DNA from: Anaerolineae bacterium CG2_30_64_16
Lineage (GTDB): Bacteria; Chloroflexota; Anaerolineae; CG2-30-64-16
Assembly: GCA_001871755.1 (NCBI GenBank)
Contig: MNXL01000357.1
Span: 1-8,905, forward strand
Direction: 5' to 3'
Length of the DNA: 8,905 nucleotides
Part shown: positions 1 to 6,170 of the stretch, piece after piece
How the letters are laid out: every line of letters begins with the position of its first letter
Numbering within the stretch: position 1 is the first letter of the stretch
Notes under the pieces: generated by a model
The model's database searches: none
Told to the model about the DNA's origin: nothing
What the model saw: only the letters and a program-made list of their open reading frames with translations
Made by a program: the position numbers and the translations under genes

Positions 1-15
1 CTGTCAAAGCGACAC

Positions 16-201
16 TCAGCCGAAATGCGCCAGTAGTTTACCGCAGACTGGTATTCGAGGCAACTCTGTCTCGGCCTGAAGTCCCTGCAAATCCACTCCC
101 ACCCGCCCCGTCATCAACGCCTCCAGCAGGCCACGAAACAACTCATCCAGCAGCGCGCTCTCCCGTTCCAGCGCGGCGATTTTGGCGTCGCAGGCAACCA
201 C
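16..201 (-). pseudogene. HsdS C-terminal helix remnant (61 codons)
   Basis: This short reading frame begins with GTG and ends at TGA. Residues 7-34 (AKIAALERESALLDELFRGL and on through LMTGRVGV) match the C-terminal coiled-coil end of the half-size HsdS at 1655-2281, which reads EASLLDELFRSLLEELMTGR. The DNA repeat is at 100-153 versus 1682-1735, 48 of 54 bases identical. In type I specificity subunits this helix follows a target-recognition domain and helps dock HsdM. Here no TRD precedes it. It starts 3 bases after the TAG of the HEPN gene, in the same frame, and I see no Shine-Dalgarno sequence in front of the GTG. The most likely explanation is the broken 3' end of an hsdS. Less likely, it is a small translated helper peptide or a readthrough tail of the HEPN protein. 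The last ~24 residues (after GRVGVD) do not resemble HsdS and may be non-native sequence. Confidence 0.65.
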
Positions 202-204
202 AGT

Positions 205-1596
205 CTAGTGCGTGCTTTTGGTGCGCGTTGTCGTCCATCCATAGCGTTGGTTGCGTCGGAACAAGTCGGCTCTTCTCTCAGGGGTGAAGCCAAGCTCAGC
301 TAGCAAGAGAGTCTGCATAAGAATCGAGAGAGCTTCAGTTAGGTCGAATAGTTTTCCTGTATCAAGAGGTCGCGGCGGCTGTCCAGATGCGTAGTGCGTT
401 AGGTAGTTGCGCGCGTCAACTACTTTTCTGACGAAAGACGCTTTCTTTCTTGAGTTTGGCGTCCACGGCGTGAATACATCTCCGGCGATGCCGATCATAG
501 CTTTCAACCGGCTGGCCAGGTTCAACTCGTTACTGAAGCGCAACTCCTTCTCCAGCCAATCACGGTACTTCTCAGGTACTGCACCTAAAATGGCCTCTAG
601 CCTCTGTGCGTGTTTGTCAGCGGGAAGTTCGGTCCCCGGAAAGCGGCGCCGGTGATACCCTTCGAGGGCCTGCACGACGCTGAGGAATTGGTGTTCGAGA
701 TACATGCGAGGGCTGCGTGCTATACTGAAGTATAGGTTAAGAACGTCCCTGTACTCGTCCTCGAACACAAGCCAACGGGTAAGCATCTCGCCAAAGCTAC
801 ACTCAAGATCCTTGGCTGTGAACAGCATTGTGTCCCGAGTGAGCAGGCTACTCCGCTCACGTTCAGCCACAAAGCCCGCCCCAACAACCTGGATCGGCGG
901 TCGAGCCCGTTCCTCCGGCGAGTAAGCGACAAGCTCTCTGGTCAAAACTGACGTGCCAGCAGCAAGGCTGAGCAGATTCTCGATGGGCTGGATATACCCT
1001 CTGTACCACTCATTAACGTCCAGTTTCTTCCCAAGCTCGATTCTCATGCAGGCGGAGACCTGGATGGCAGCAGATAGGGCATCCTCCTTCACTTTCGCAT
1101 CGTAACCGAGTGTGACTGTTCCATCCTTGATCGGCTGAGGAGTGGGCTTCTCCTGCTCGAATCCCACCTCGTGCCTTCGGAGCGAGCTACCTGGCTCCGG
1201 TAATCGAGTATAGGTCTTCACCTCCGCCATCCAGTCTTCCAGATGAGTGAAGCGGAGTCCGATCTTGGAGAATGATATGTCAGCAACCGAGTCGTAATGT
1301 TGGCCCAGATACGCTATACCCACACGATACTCGACGTTATTGAACCCAGGGACCGAGAAGTGTCTTCGATGTGGAACGGCCTCAACCAACGTCACTTCTT
1401 GCCCAGATACTATACCGAGGACGAGGGGCAAGGGCTGTCCCAATCCTATCCCTTCCATTGGGTAACCCTCATCGCTGAGGGAACCCATCAGGCTGAGGTT
1501 TAGCGCGCGCGCTTCGGTAAATATGAGTGTGCCAGGTACAGGACTTTCGGACTTGTCTGGTGTCCACCACCACCCCCGCAGTTCAAGAGTGAACAT
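205..1596 (-). CDS. ApeA-like HEPN-domain ribonuclease (putative anti-phage protein)
   Basis: 463 residues. The N-terminal part (residues 1-~150) begins MFTLELRGWWWTPD and continues G-T-L-x-F and L-x-L-x-G-S-L, the pattern of the ApeA N-terminal domain. The C-terminal third is helical and carries the HEPN motif R-x4-H as R396-NYLT-H401, preceded by the helix EHQFLSVVQALEGYHRR (301-317) typical of Apea-like HEPN domains. HEPN proteins with this motif are generally RNases. ApeA is an established abortive-infection anti-phage protein, so an RNA-cleaving defence role is inferred. Start choice: a GTG/ATG-type start at 1644 gives 16 more residues but has little RBS. The Met at 1596 has GGAAAGGTGG just upstream and begins exactly at the conserved domain. 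The gene lies 58 bases after hsdS in the hsd operon and is probably co-transcribed with it. It is flanked on both sides by homologous HsdS C-terminal sequence. The activating trigger and partner are not visible. Domain assignment is from pattern recognition, not a search. Confidence 0.8.
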   Translation of the reverse strand: MFTLELRGWWWTPDKSESPVPGTLIFTEARALNLSLMGSLSDEGYPMEGIGLGQPLPLVLGIVSGQEVTLVEAVPHRRHFSVPGFNNVEYRVGIAYLGQHYDSVADISFSKIGLRFTHLEDWMAEVKTYTRLPEPGSSLRRHEVGFEQEKPTPQPIKDGTVTLGYDAKVKEDALSAAIQVSACMRIELGKKLDVNEWYRGYIQPIENLLSLAAGTSVLTRELVAYSPEERARPPIQVVGAGFVAERERSSLLTRDTMLFTAKDLECSFGEMLTRWLVFEDEYRDVLNLYFSIARSPRMYLEHQFLSVVQALEGYHRRRFPGTELPADKHAQRLEAILGAVPEKYRDWLEKELRFSNELNLASRLKAMIGIAGDVFTPWTPNSRKKASFVRKVVDARNYLTHYASGQPPRPLDTGKLFDLTEALSILMQTLLLAELGFTPERRADLFRRNQRYGWTTTRTKSTH

Positions 1597-1654
1597 TGCC
1601 ACCTTTCCTTTTTCTAGTCCGAGGATGGCCCTGCTCTCTTCCATGGGCCTAACA

Positions 1655-2281
1655 TTAGGGCTCGCCTACCCCCACCGCCGACACCCGTCCCGTCATCAAC
1701 TCCTCCAGCAGGCTGCGGAACAACTCGTCCAGCAGGGATGCTTCGCGCTGGCGGGCCTCCCTGGTCGCCTGGACGTTGCGCAGGACGCGAGCGATGGCGC
1801 GCTGTTCAGGGAGTGGAGGGAGAAGAATCGGTACCAGTTTGAAGTTCGGCTTTGTGATTTCCTTGAACGTGACACCATGAGAACGCGCTACAAGCACATC
1901 CTTGTTGTTTTGAATCCAGAAGGCCAGAAACTCGTTGAACACAACCCTCTCATCACAGACAACGTTGATGAAACCTTGATTGGTGGCCATCGGGACAGTA
2001 TTGATGACCACTTCCCCGATGGTTGCACGGCTAGTCATTAGGACGGTGCCTGGAGGTAGAAGTCGGGTGCCGCTGTTCTCAAGTCCCGCCTTTGTTATCA
2101 TCCGCTCGGTTTCTGTGATGAACAAACCTCTGTGGCGAGTAACTTCGCCTGGAACCAGCCAAGGGATGTCTCCATCCCAGTACTCGGGAATCTTGGTGGA
2201 AGGCGTGCTGCCTCCACTAATCGCGCCCAAATCCCCGAGGCGTGCGGTCTTCCATCCAAACGCATGTCCAGAATGGGTCAT
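1655..2281 (-). CDS. hsdS: Half-size type I RM specificity subunit HsdS (single TRD)
   Basis: About 208 residues, roughly half of a usual two-TRD HsdS (400-450). It has one methylase_S-type target-recognition domain: WKTARLGDLG, then GGSTPSTKIPEYWDGDIPWL, then TSRATIGEVV, NQGFINV and a closing LPPLPEQRAIARVL. One C-terminal coiled-coil helix follows (residues ~165-200, ending LLDELFRSLLEELMTGR). Full HsdS subunits recognise bipartite DNA sites through two TRDs. Single-TRD forms are known to work as dimers and then read a symmetrical bipartite site; that is inferred here. The start overlaps the hsdM stop. Both GTG at 2284 (GTGA overlap) and ATG at 2281 (TGATG) are possible. The AGGTGAG sequence just upstream is better spaced for the ATG, so I use it. 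Translation is probably coupled to hsdM. The HEPN gene follows 58 bases downstream. Confidence 0.9.
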   Translation of the reverse strand: MTHSGHAFGWKTARLGDLGAISGGSTPSTKIPEYWDGDIPWLVPGEVTRHRGLFITETERMITKAGLENSGTRLLPPGTVLMTSRATIGEVVINTVPMATNQGFINVVCDERVVFNEFLAFWIQNNKDVLVARSHGVTFKEITKPNFKLVPILLPPLPEQRAIARVLRNVQATREARQREASLLDELFRSLLEELMTGRVSAVGVGEP

Positions 2282-3930
2282 CACTCACCTGTTCCCGACA
2301 ATCTCAGAGTCCCCAAGACCTTCCGCAAGTTGCTGTCGGCCTGTTCACGTTGGGCACGAGCTTCACTCAGGTCGGCAAGGATCTGGGTCAGAGCGCGGTG
2401 ATATGCCTCGTCGTTCACCTCCACAAACAGCGACGGACTTAAGTTATAATCCGCCTCCTGCGCTTCCGCCAACGTGATGACCCGGCTCAGCTTCTCCCGC
2501 GTCTCCCACTTCCGGTACACTTCCACCACCGCGGCGGCGCCCTCGTCGGTCAACACGTTCTTCGGCTTCTCTTTGACGAAGTAGTTGGACGCGTTGACCA
2601 GCAGGATCTGGCCCCGGCGCTCGGCCGGCTTGGCCCGGTTCAGCAGCAGGATGATGCCCGGCGCGGTCGTGTTGTAGAAAAGGTTTTCGGGCAGCAGGAT
2701 GACCCCCTCGATCCAATCGTTCTCCACGAACGCCTGGCGGATACTCCTCTCCTTGTTGGATGATTTGCTCCCCGACCCGCGCGAGACTGCGCCGGTGTCG
2801 AGCACGATGGCCGCGCGGCCCCTGTCGTCCAACGAGGCAGCCATGTGCTGCACCCAGCCCCAATCCGCGGAGGAGGCGGGCGGTGTGCCGAGCGCGAAGC
2901 GCCCGTAGGGGTCGTTCTCGTACAGCTCCGCGGTGTAGTTCTTCTGGTTCCACATCGGGTTGGCGGTCACGTACCGGAATCGCATCAGCCCCGCGCCTTC
3001 CGCCACGAACGCGGGCCGGCGCATCGTGTCGCCGATGGCGATGGCCGCGTTGCCGAAGTCGTGGAGGAACATGTTCATTTTGGCGATGGCGTAGGTCGCG
3101 GGGTTCAACTCCTGGCCGTAGAGGTGCGGCGCGCCCCCCGGCTTGTCGGGGTGGCGCTGGTGGTAGTAGAGCCGGCTCTTGATGAGCAGACCACCCGAAC
3201 CGCAGGTGGGATCGTCCATGGTGGTGTACGGCTCGGGGTCGAGCAGCTCCGCCATCAGCCAGCCGACCTCTTTGGGCGTGTAAAACTCGCCCGCGCTCTG
3301 GCCCTGGCCCTCTGCAAACTTGCGCAGCAGGTATTCATAGGCCCGGCCCAGGATGTCAGCCTCGGCGTTGTGTAATCCCAGGCGGTGGCGGTTGAGCACC
3401 TCGATGAGCGCGACCAGCCGGTCGTCGTCCAGGATGCGCTGGCCGCTCTGCCGCTCGTTGTAGTCCTTGACGTTCAGCGTGCCGTCCAGGTCGGGGTTCA
3501 GCTCCACCGCCCTGCGGAACGCGTCGGTGACGAACTCGCCCAGCTTGCCGTCCGCGGGATGGTGGCGCACCGCATGCCAGTTGGCGGCCTGGGGAATGTA
3601 GAAGCGCACGATGGGCTTGCGGCCGGTCGCCAGGGCATCGGCGTGGTCGGCCTCGATGATGGCACGCGCAACCTCCTCGCTGCCGTACTGGGTCACATAC
3701 GCGGCGAACTCGTCGTCGAAGACGTCGGACAGGCGCTTGAAGAAGACCAGGGGCAGGATAAAATCCTTGAACTTCGGCGCGTCGGTCGCGCCCCGGATTT
3801 CGCACGCCGCGTCCCAGAGCCACCGCTCCAAAGTGCTAATGTCCAGGTGTTCCTCGGCGTTCGGGCGGAGGGGCAGCTCAGGCTGCTGGCTGCCGGACGA
3901 AGTCGCGCCATAGTGATTGGGGTTTATCAA
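2281..3930 (-). CDS. hsdM: Type I restriction-modification DNA methyltransferase subunit HsdM
   Basis: 549 residues, a normal length for HsdM, which methylates adenine N6 at sites chosen by HsdS. Order of parts: the N-terminal helical HsdM_N region (LERWLWDAACEIRG, then FKDFILPLVFFKRLSDVFDD, residues ~34-73); GEFYTPKEV (214-222), which leads into the N6-methyltransferase fold; AdoMet motif I as DPTCGSGG (240-247); and the catalytic motif IV position as N324-P-M-W327, instead of the common NPPF. C-terminal HsdM motifs include WIEGVILLPENLFYNTTAPG (406-425) and the helical tail that contacts HsdS. The start is TTG at 3930: it is the first start in the frame, no internal Met is plausible, and GGAG lies 8 bases upstream. 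The gene is first in the operon, with a strong promoter at 3990-4018, and overlaps hsdS by about 1-4 bases. No hsdR is in the window, so restriction cannot be confirmed from this sequence. Confidence 0.94.
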   Translation of the reverse strand: MINPNHYGATSSGSQQPELPLRPNAEEHLDISTLERWLWDAACEIRGATDAPKFKDFILPLVFFKRLSDVFDDEFAAYVTQYGSEEVARAIIEADHADALATGRKPIVRFYIPQAANWHAVRHHPADGKLGEFVTDAFRRAVELNPDLDGTLNVKDYNERQSGQRILDDDRLVALIEVLNRHRLGLHNAEADILGRAYEYLLRKFAEGQGQSAGEFYTPKEVGWLMAELLDPEPYTTMDDPTCGSGGLLIKSRLYYHQRHPDKPGGAPHLYGQELNPATYAIAKMNMFLHDFGNAAIAIGDTMRRPAFVAEGAGLMRFRYVTANPMWNQKNYTAELYENDPYGRFALGTPPASSADWGWVQHMAASLDDRGRAAIVLDTGAVSRGSGSKSSNKERSIRQAFVENDWIEGVILLPENLFYNTTAPGIILLLNRAKPAERRGQILLVNASNYFVKEKPKNVLTDEGAAAVVEVYRKWETREKLSRVITLAEAQEADYNLSPSLFVEVNDEAYHRALTQILADLSEARAQREQADSNLRKVLGTLRLSGTGE

Positions 3931-3989
3931 TGCTCGTACTCCGCTGTGGGTCGCGATATTCCTGACTACTTCCGGGGAGAACGTGAACT

Positions 3990-4018
3990 ATCATACATCC
4001 GCGCGGGTCGGTTGTCAA
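3990..4018 (-). promoter_or_regulatory. Near-consensus sigma70 promoter of the hsd operon
   Basis: Read on the minus strand: TTGACA (4018-4013, 6/6 to consensus), a 17-base spacer, then TATGAT (3995-3990, 5/6). Transcription would start near 3983 and give a leader of about 50 bases before the TTG start of hsdM. Both boxes and the spacing are ideal, so this is the strongest promoter candidate in the window. Confidence 0.8.
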
Positions 4019-4022
4019 CCGA
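4008..4022. promoter_or_regulatory. 15-bp palindrome over the hsd -35 box (candidate operator)
   Basis: TCGGTTG-T-CAACCGA is a perfect inverted repeat with a single central base and contains the whole -35 hexamer. A dimeric regulator bound here would block RNA polymerase. No HTH regulator gene is present next to it, so the binding protein is unknown. Confidence 0.5.
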
Positions 4023-4158
4023 AGTTCGGAGCCAGCGCCACGTCCCCCGGGTCGGAGTCCAGGCGCCGCACACGGCGATAGACCTCCGCACCGGCCAGGT
4101 GCGCCTGCTCCTGCGGGGTGTGCCGGCGGTGCGAGCCCAGGCCGAAGATGACTTTTTC
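4015..4158 (-). pseudogene. Coding-like remnant between uup and hsdM, about 47 codons
   Basis: In the frame that ends with TGA at 4017-4015, the minus strand encodes a natural-looking peptide: EKVIFGLGSHRRHTPQEQAH followed by a stretch ending DVALAPNFG. Nearly every codon ends in G or C, as in the real genes around it, and the residue mix is protein-like (not the Arg/Ser/Pro-rich noise of shadow frames). It has no ATG, GTG or TTG start. Upstream it runs into the 3' end of uup in another frame, where it turns into Arg-rich noise. It looks like the 3' remnant of a lost gene, its start removed when the uup and hsd segments were joined. I do not recognise the family. The stop codon lies inside the hsd -35 box. 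It is distinct from the overlapping 75-codon frame, which I reject. Confidence 0.4.
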
Positions 4159-6043
4159 ACCCTGGCGTCGCCTTCGCCTCCAGCGCCTCCCACCGCTTGT
4201 ACGCCTCGGCCAGCTCTCGCTCCAACGCCTCCAGCCGGGCGGTGGCCCGCACCACCTCGTCGCCGCCCCCCTGGTAGATCGCCGGGTCGGCCATGAGCCC
4301 GTACAACCGACTCTGTTCAGACTCCAACGCCTCGATCTGCCCTGGCAGCGCCTCCATCTCCCGCTGTTCCCGATAGGTCAGCCCGCGCGCCCGGTCGGGT
4401 CTGGAGCTGGGGTCGGGGGAGGGGTTCGCCGGCGCCGGCCTGGATGCCGCCTTGTCGGCCGCGGTGGCGGCATTCGGCCGGCCTGCTCCCGCCAGTTCGG
4501 GACGCTGGCGTATCCAGTCATCGTAGCCGCCCGCGTACTCGGCGACACAGCCGTCCTCTTCCAGGGCCAGGATGCTGCTCACCACGTTGTTGAGCAGTTC
4601 CCGGTCGTGGCTGACCATCAGCAGAGTGCCCTCGTACTCCAGCAGCAGGTCCTCCAGCAGCTCCAGCGTCTCCAGGTCCAGGTCGTTGGTGGGTTCATCC
4701 ATCACCAGTACGTTGGTGGGCCGCGCAAACAGGCGCGCCAGCAGCAGACGGTTGCGTTCGCCGCCCGATAGGATGCCCGCGTAGACGCGCGCCCGCTCCG
4801 GGGTGAACAAGAAGTCTTGCAGGTAGCCGATCAGGTGCCGGCGCCGGCCGTTGACGGTGATGAACTCCAGGCCGTCGGCCACATTGTCGAGCACCGTGCG
4901 GTCTTCATCCAACTGGGCGCGCAACTGGTCGAAATACGCGATCTCCAGGTTTGTGCCGTGATCCACCGCGCCCATCTGCGGCTGCAAATCGCCCAACAAG
5001 AGCCGCAACAGCGTGGTCTTGCCCGAGCCATTGGGACCGACGATGCCCACCTTGTCGCCCCGCATGATGGTAGTGGAGAAATCCCGCACGACGGGCCGGT
5101 GGTCCGACGTGTCGCCCGGCGATGGGTCGTAACTGAAGCTGACACCTTTGGCCCGGATCACGAGCTTGCCCGAGCGCTCGACTTCCTGGAATCGTATCCG
5201 CAAAGGGCCGGGCAGCTCGCGACGTTCGCGGCGCTGAACGCGCAGCCGTTCCAGCGCCCGCACCCGGCCCTCGTTGCGCGTCCGCCGCGCCTCGATTCCC
5301 TGCCGGATCCACGCCTCTTCCTGGGCCAGCTTCTTGTCGAACAGCGCCTCTTGGGTCGCCTCGGCCTCCAACACCGCCCCTTTGCGCGCGGAGAAGGTGT
5401 CGTAGTCACACGCCCAATCGACGAGCCGGCCGCGGTCGATCTCGATGATGCGGGATGCGAGTGCCCTCAGAAAGGCGCGATCGTGGGTCACGAAGATCAG
5501 GGTGCCCCGGTAGCGGCGGAGGAAATCTTCCAGCCAGGCGATGGCGTCGATGTCCAGGTGGTTGGTGGGCTCGTCGAGTAGCACGATGTCAGGATCGCAG
5601 ACCAGGCCCCGGGCCAACAGCACCCGCCGCTTCATCCCCGCGGAAAGCAACGCAAAGTCGGCCGCGGGGTCGAGCTGCATCCGGGAGATGATCGTGTCAA
5701 CTTGCAGCCGTTGCCGCCACGCATCTTCTTCGCCGCCGGTCGCAAGGCTGGCCCCCGCGTCCGTGGGGGCCAGCCCGCCCGCCACGATCTCGGCGACCGC
5801 GCCGCTCAGCCCCTGGGGCACCGCCTGGGCCAGGGAGGCCACCCGCAGGCCCTGCTGGCGAACGATGGTCCCCTCATCGGGCGCCAGCTCGCCCGCGATG
5901 ATTCTGAGCAGCGTCGTCTTGCCCACGCCGTTGCGGCCGAGCAGCCCCACCCGCTCCCCGCGCTCGATTTGCAGGCTGACGCCTTCCAGGACGAGCGCGC
6001 CGCCAAACCCGACGCTTACATCTCGCATGTTCAACAGTGCCAT
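4157..6043 (-). CDS. uup: ABC-F ATPase, Uup type
   Basis: 628 residues from the Met at 6043 (MALLNMRDVSVGFGG). Two ATPase domains: Walker A GRNGVGKTT (36-44), signature LSAGM (133-137), Walker B LLDEPT (155-160) with H188; then a charged helical linker (about 215-300); then Walker A GPNGSGKTT (336-344), signature LSGGE (425-429) and Walker B VMDEPTNDLDLETLELLEDL. That last string and the C-terminal coiled coil (about 555-625, EALPGQIEALESEQSRLYGL and on) are Uup hallmarks. ABC-F proteins lack membrane segments and act on ribosomes. Uup is also linked to DNA and genome stability, with its C-terminal domain implicated in nucleic-acid binding. A longer reading frame to 6187 is not credible because it would translate the leader hairpin. 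The 5' leader has an AGAGGA Shine-Dalgarno sequence (6059-6054) 10 bases before the ATG. A Pro/Ala-rich hinge (about 520-555) precedes the coiled coil. Confidence 0.92.
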   Translation of the reverse strand: MALLNMRDVSVGFGGALVLEGVSLQIERGERVGLLGRNGVGKTTLLRIIAGELAPDEGTIVRQQGLRVASLAQAVPQGLSGAVAEIVAGGLAPTDAGASLATGGEEDAWRQRLQVDTIISRMQLDPAADFALLSAGMKRRVLLARGLVCDPDIVLLDEPTNHLDIDAIAWLEDFLRRYRGTLIFVTHDRAFLRALASRIIEIDRGRLVDWACDYDTFSARKGAVLEAEATQEALFDKKLAQEEAWIRQGIEARRTRNEGRVRALERLRVQRRERRELPGPLRIRFQEVERSGKLVIRAKGVSFSYDPSPGDTSDHRPVVRDFSTTIMRGDKVGIVGPNGSGKTTLLRLLLGDLQPQMGAVDHGTNLEIAYFDQLRAQLDEDRTVLDNVADGLEFITVNGRRRHLIGYLQDFLFTPERARVYAGILSGGERNRLLLARLFARPTNVLVMDEPTNDLDLETLELLEDLLLEYEGTLLMVSHDRELLNNVVSSILALEEDGCVAEYAGGYDDWIRQRPELAGAGRPNAATAADKAASRPAPANPSPDPSSRPDRARGLTYREQREMEALPGQIEALESEQSRLYGLMADPAIYQGGGDEVVRATARLEALERELAEAYKRWEALEAKATPG

Positions 6044-6051
6044 AGAAGTCA

Positions 6052-6146
6052 AATCCTCTGTTAGCGCGCCAAAGTGCTGGGATATGGGGGCACGGTCGGG
6101 AGACCGGCCCCAGCACTTTGGCGCGCCAACGCGCCACGAGAGGATT
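6052..6146 (-). promoter_or_regulatory. Structured uup leader: 18-bp stem plus SD/anti-SD pair, with internal -10
   Basis: Between aspC and uup. The arms GCGCGCCAAAGTGCTGGG (6064-6081) and its exact reverse complement (6109-6126) make an 18-bp perfect stem with a 27-base loop. That loop has its own hairpin, CGGTC-GGGA-GACCG (6093-6106), and an alternative GGGGC/GCCCC pairing. Outside the stem, AATCCTCT (6052-6059) and AGAGGATT (6139-6146) are complementary. On the mRNA strand the first of these is AGAGGATT, which holds the uup ribosome-binding site. TATAAT (6149-6144, minus) is a possible -10 with no good -35. There is no U-tract, so it is not an ordinary intrinsic terminator. The element may also be a mobile-type palindromic repeat. 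Confidence 0.6.
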
Positions 6147-6170
6147 ATACCCCAACTCTGCCGGGAAAGC

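Noticed and set aside
4149..4160. Programmed -1 frameshift at an A run at the uup stop joining uup to the remnant
   Set aside because: The run has only five A residues, so the classic A-AAA-AAG heptamer is not present. The uup C terminus looks complete.
3966..4193. 75-codon minus-strand frame ending in YDSSRSPRK
   Set aside because: Ser/Arg/Trp-rich with unnatural composition. The neighbouring frame (remnant at 4015-4158) is the coding-like one.
4157..6043. Antibiotic-resistance ABC-F (ARE) assignment
   Set aside because: NDLDLETLELLEDL and the C-terminal coiled coil fit Uup; no ARE-specific feature seen.
6067..6084. Match to human Alu text (CCAAAGTGCTGGGAT)
   Set aside because: It is part of a bacterial 18-bp palindrome in a bacterial leader; the flanks do not follow Alu. 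Treated as chance similarity.
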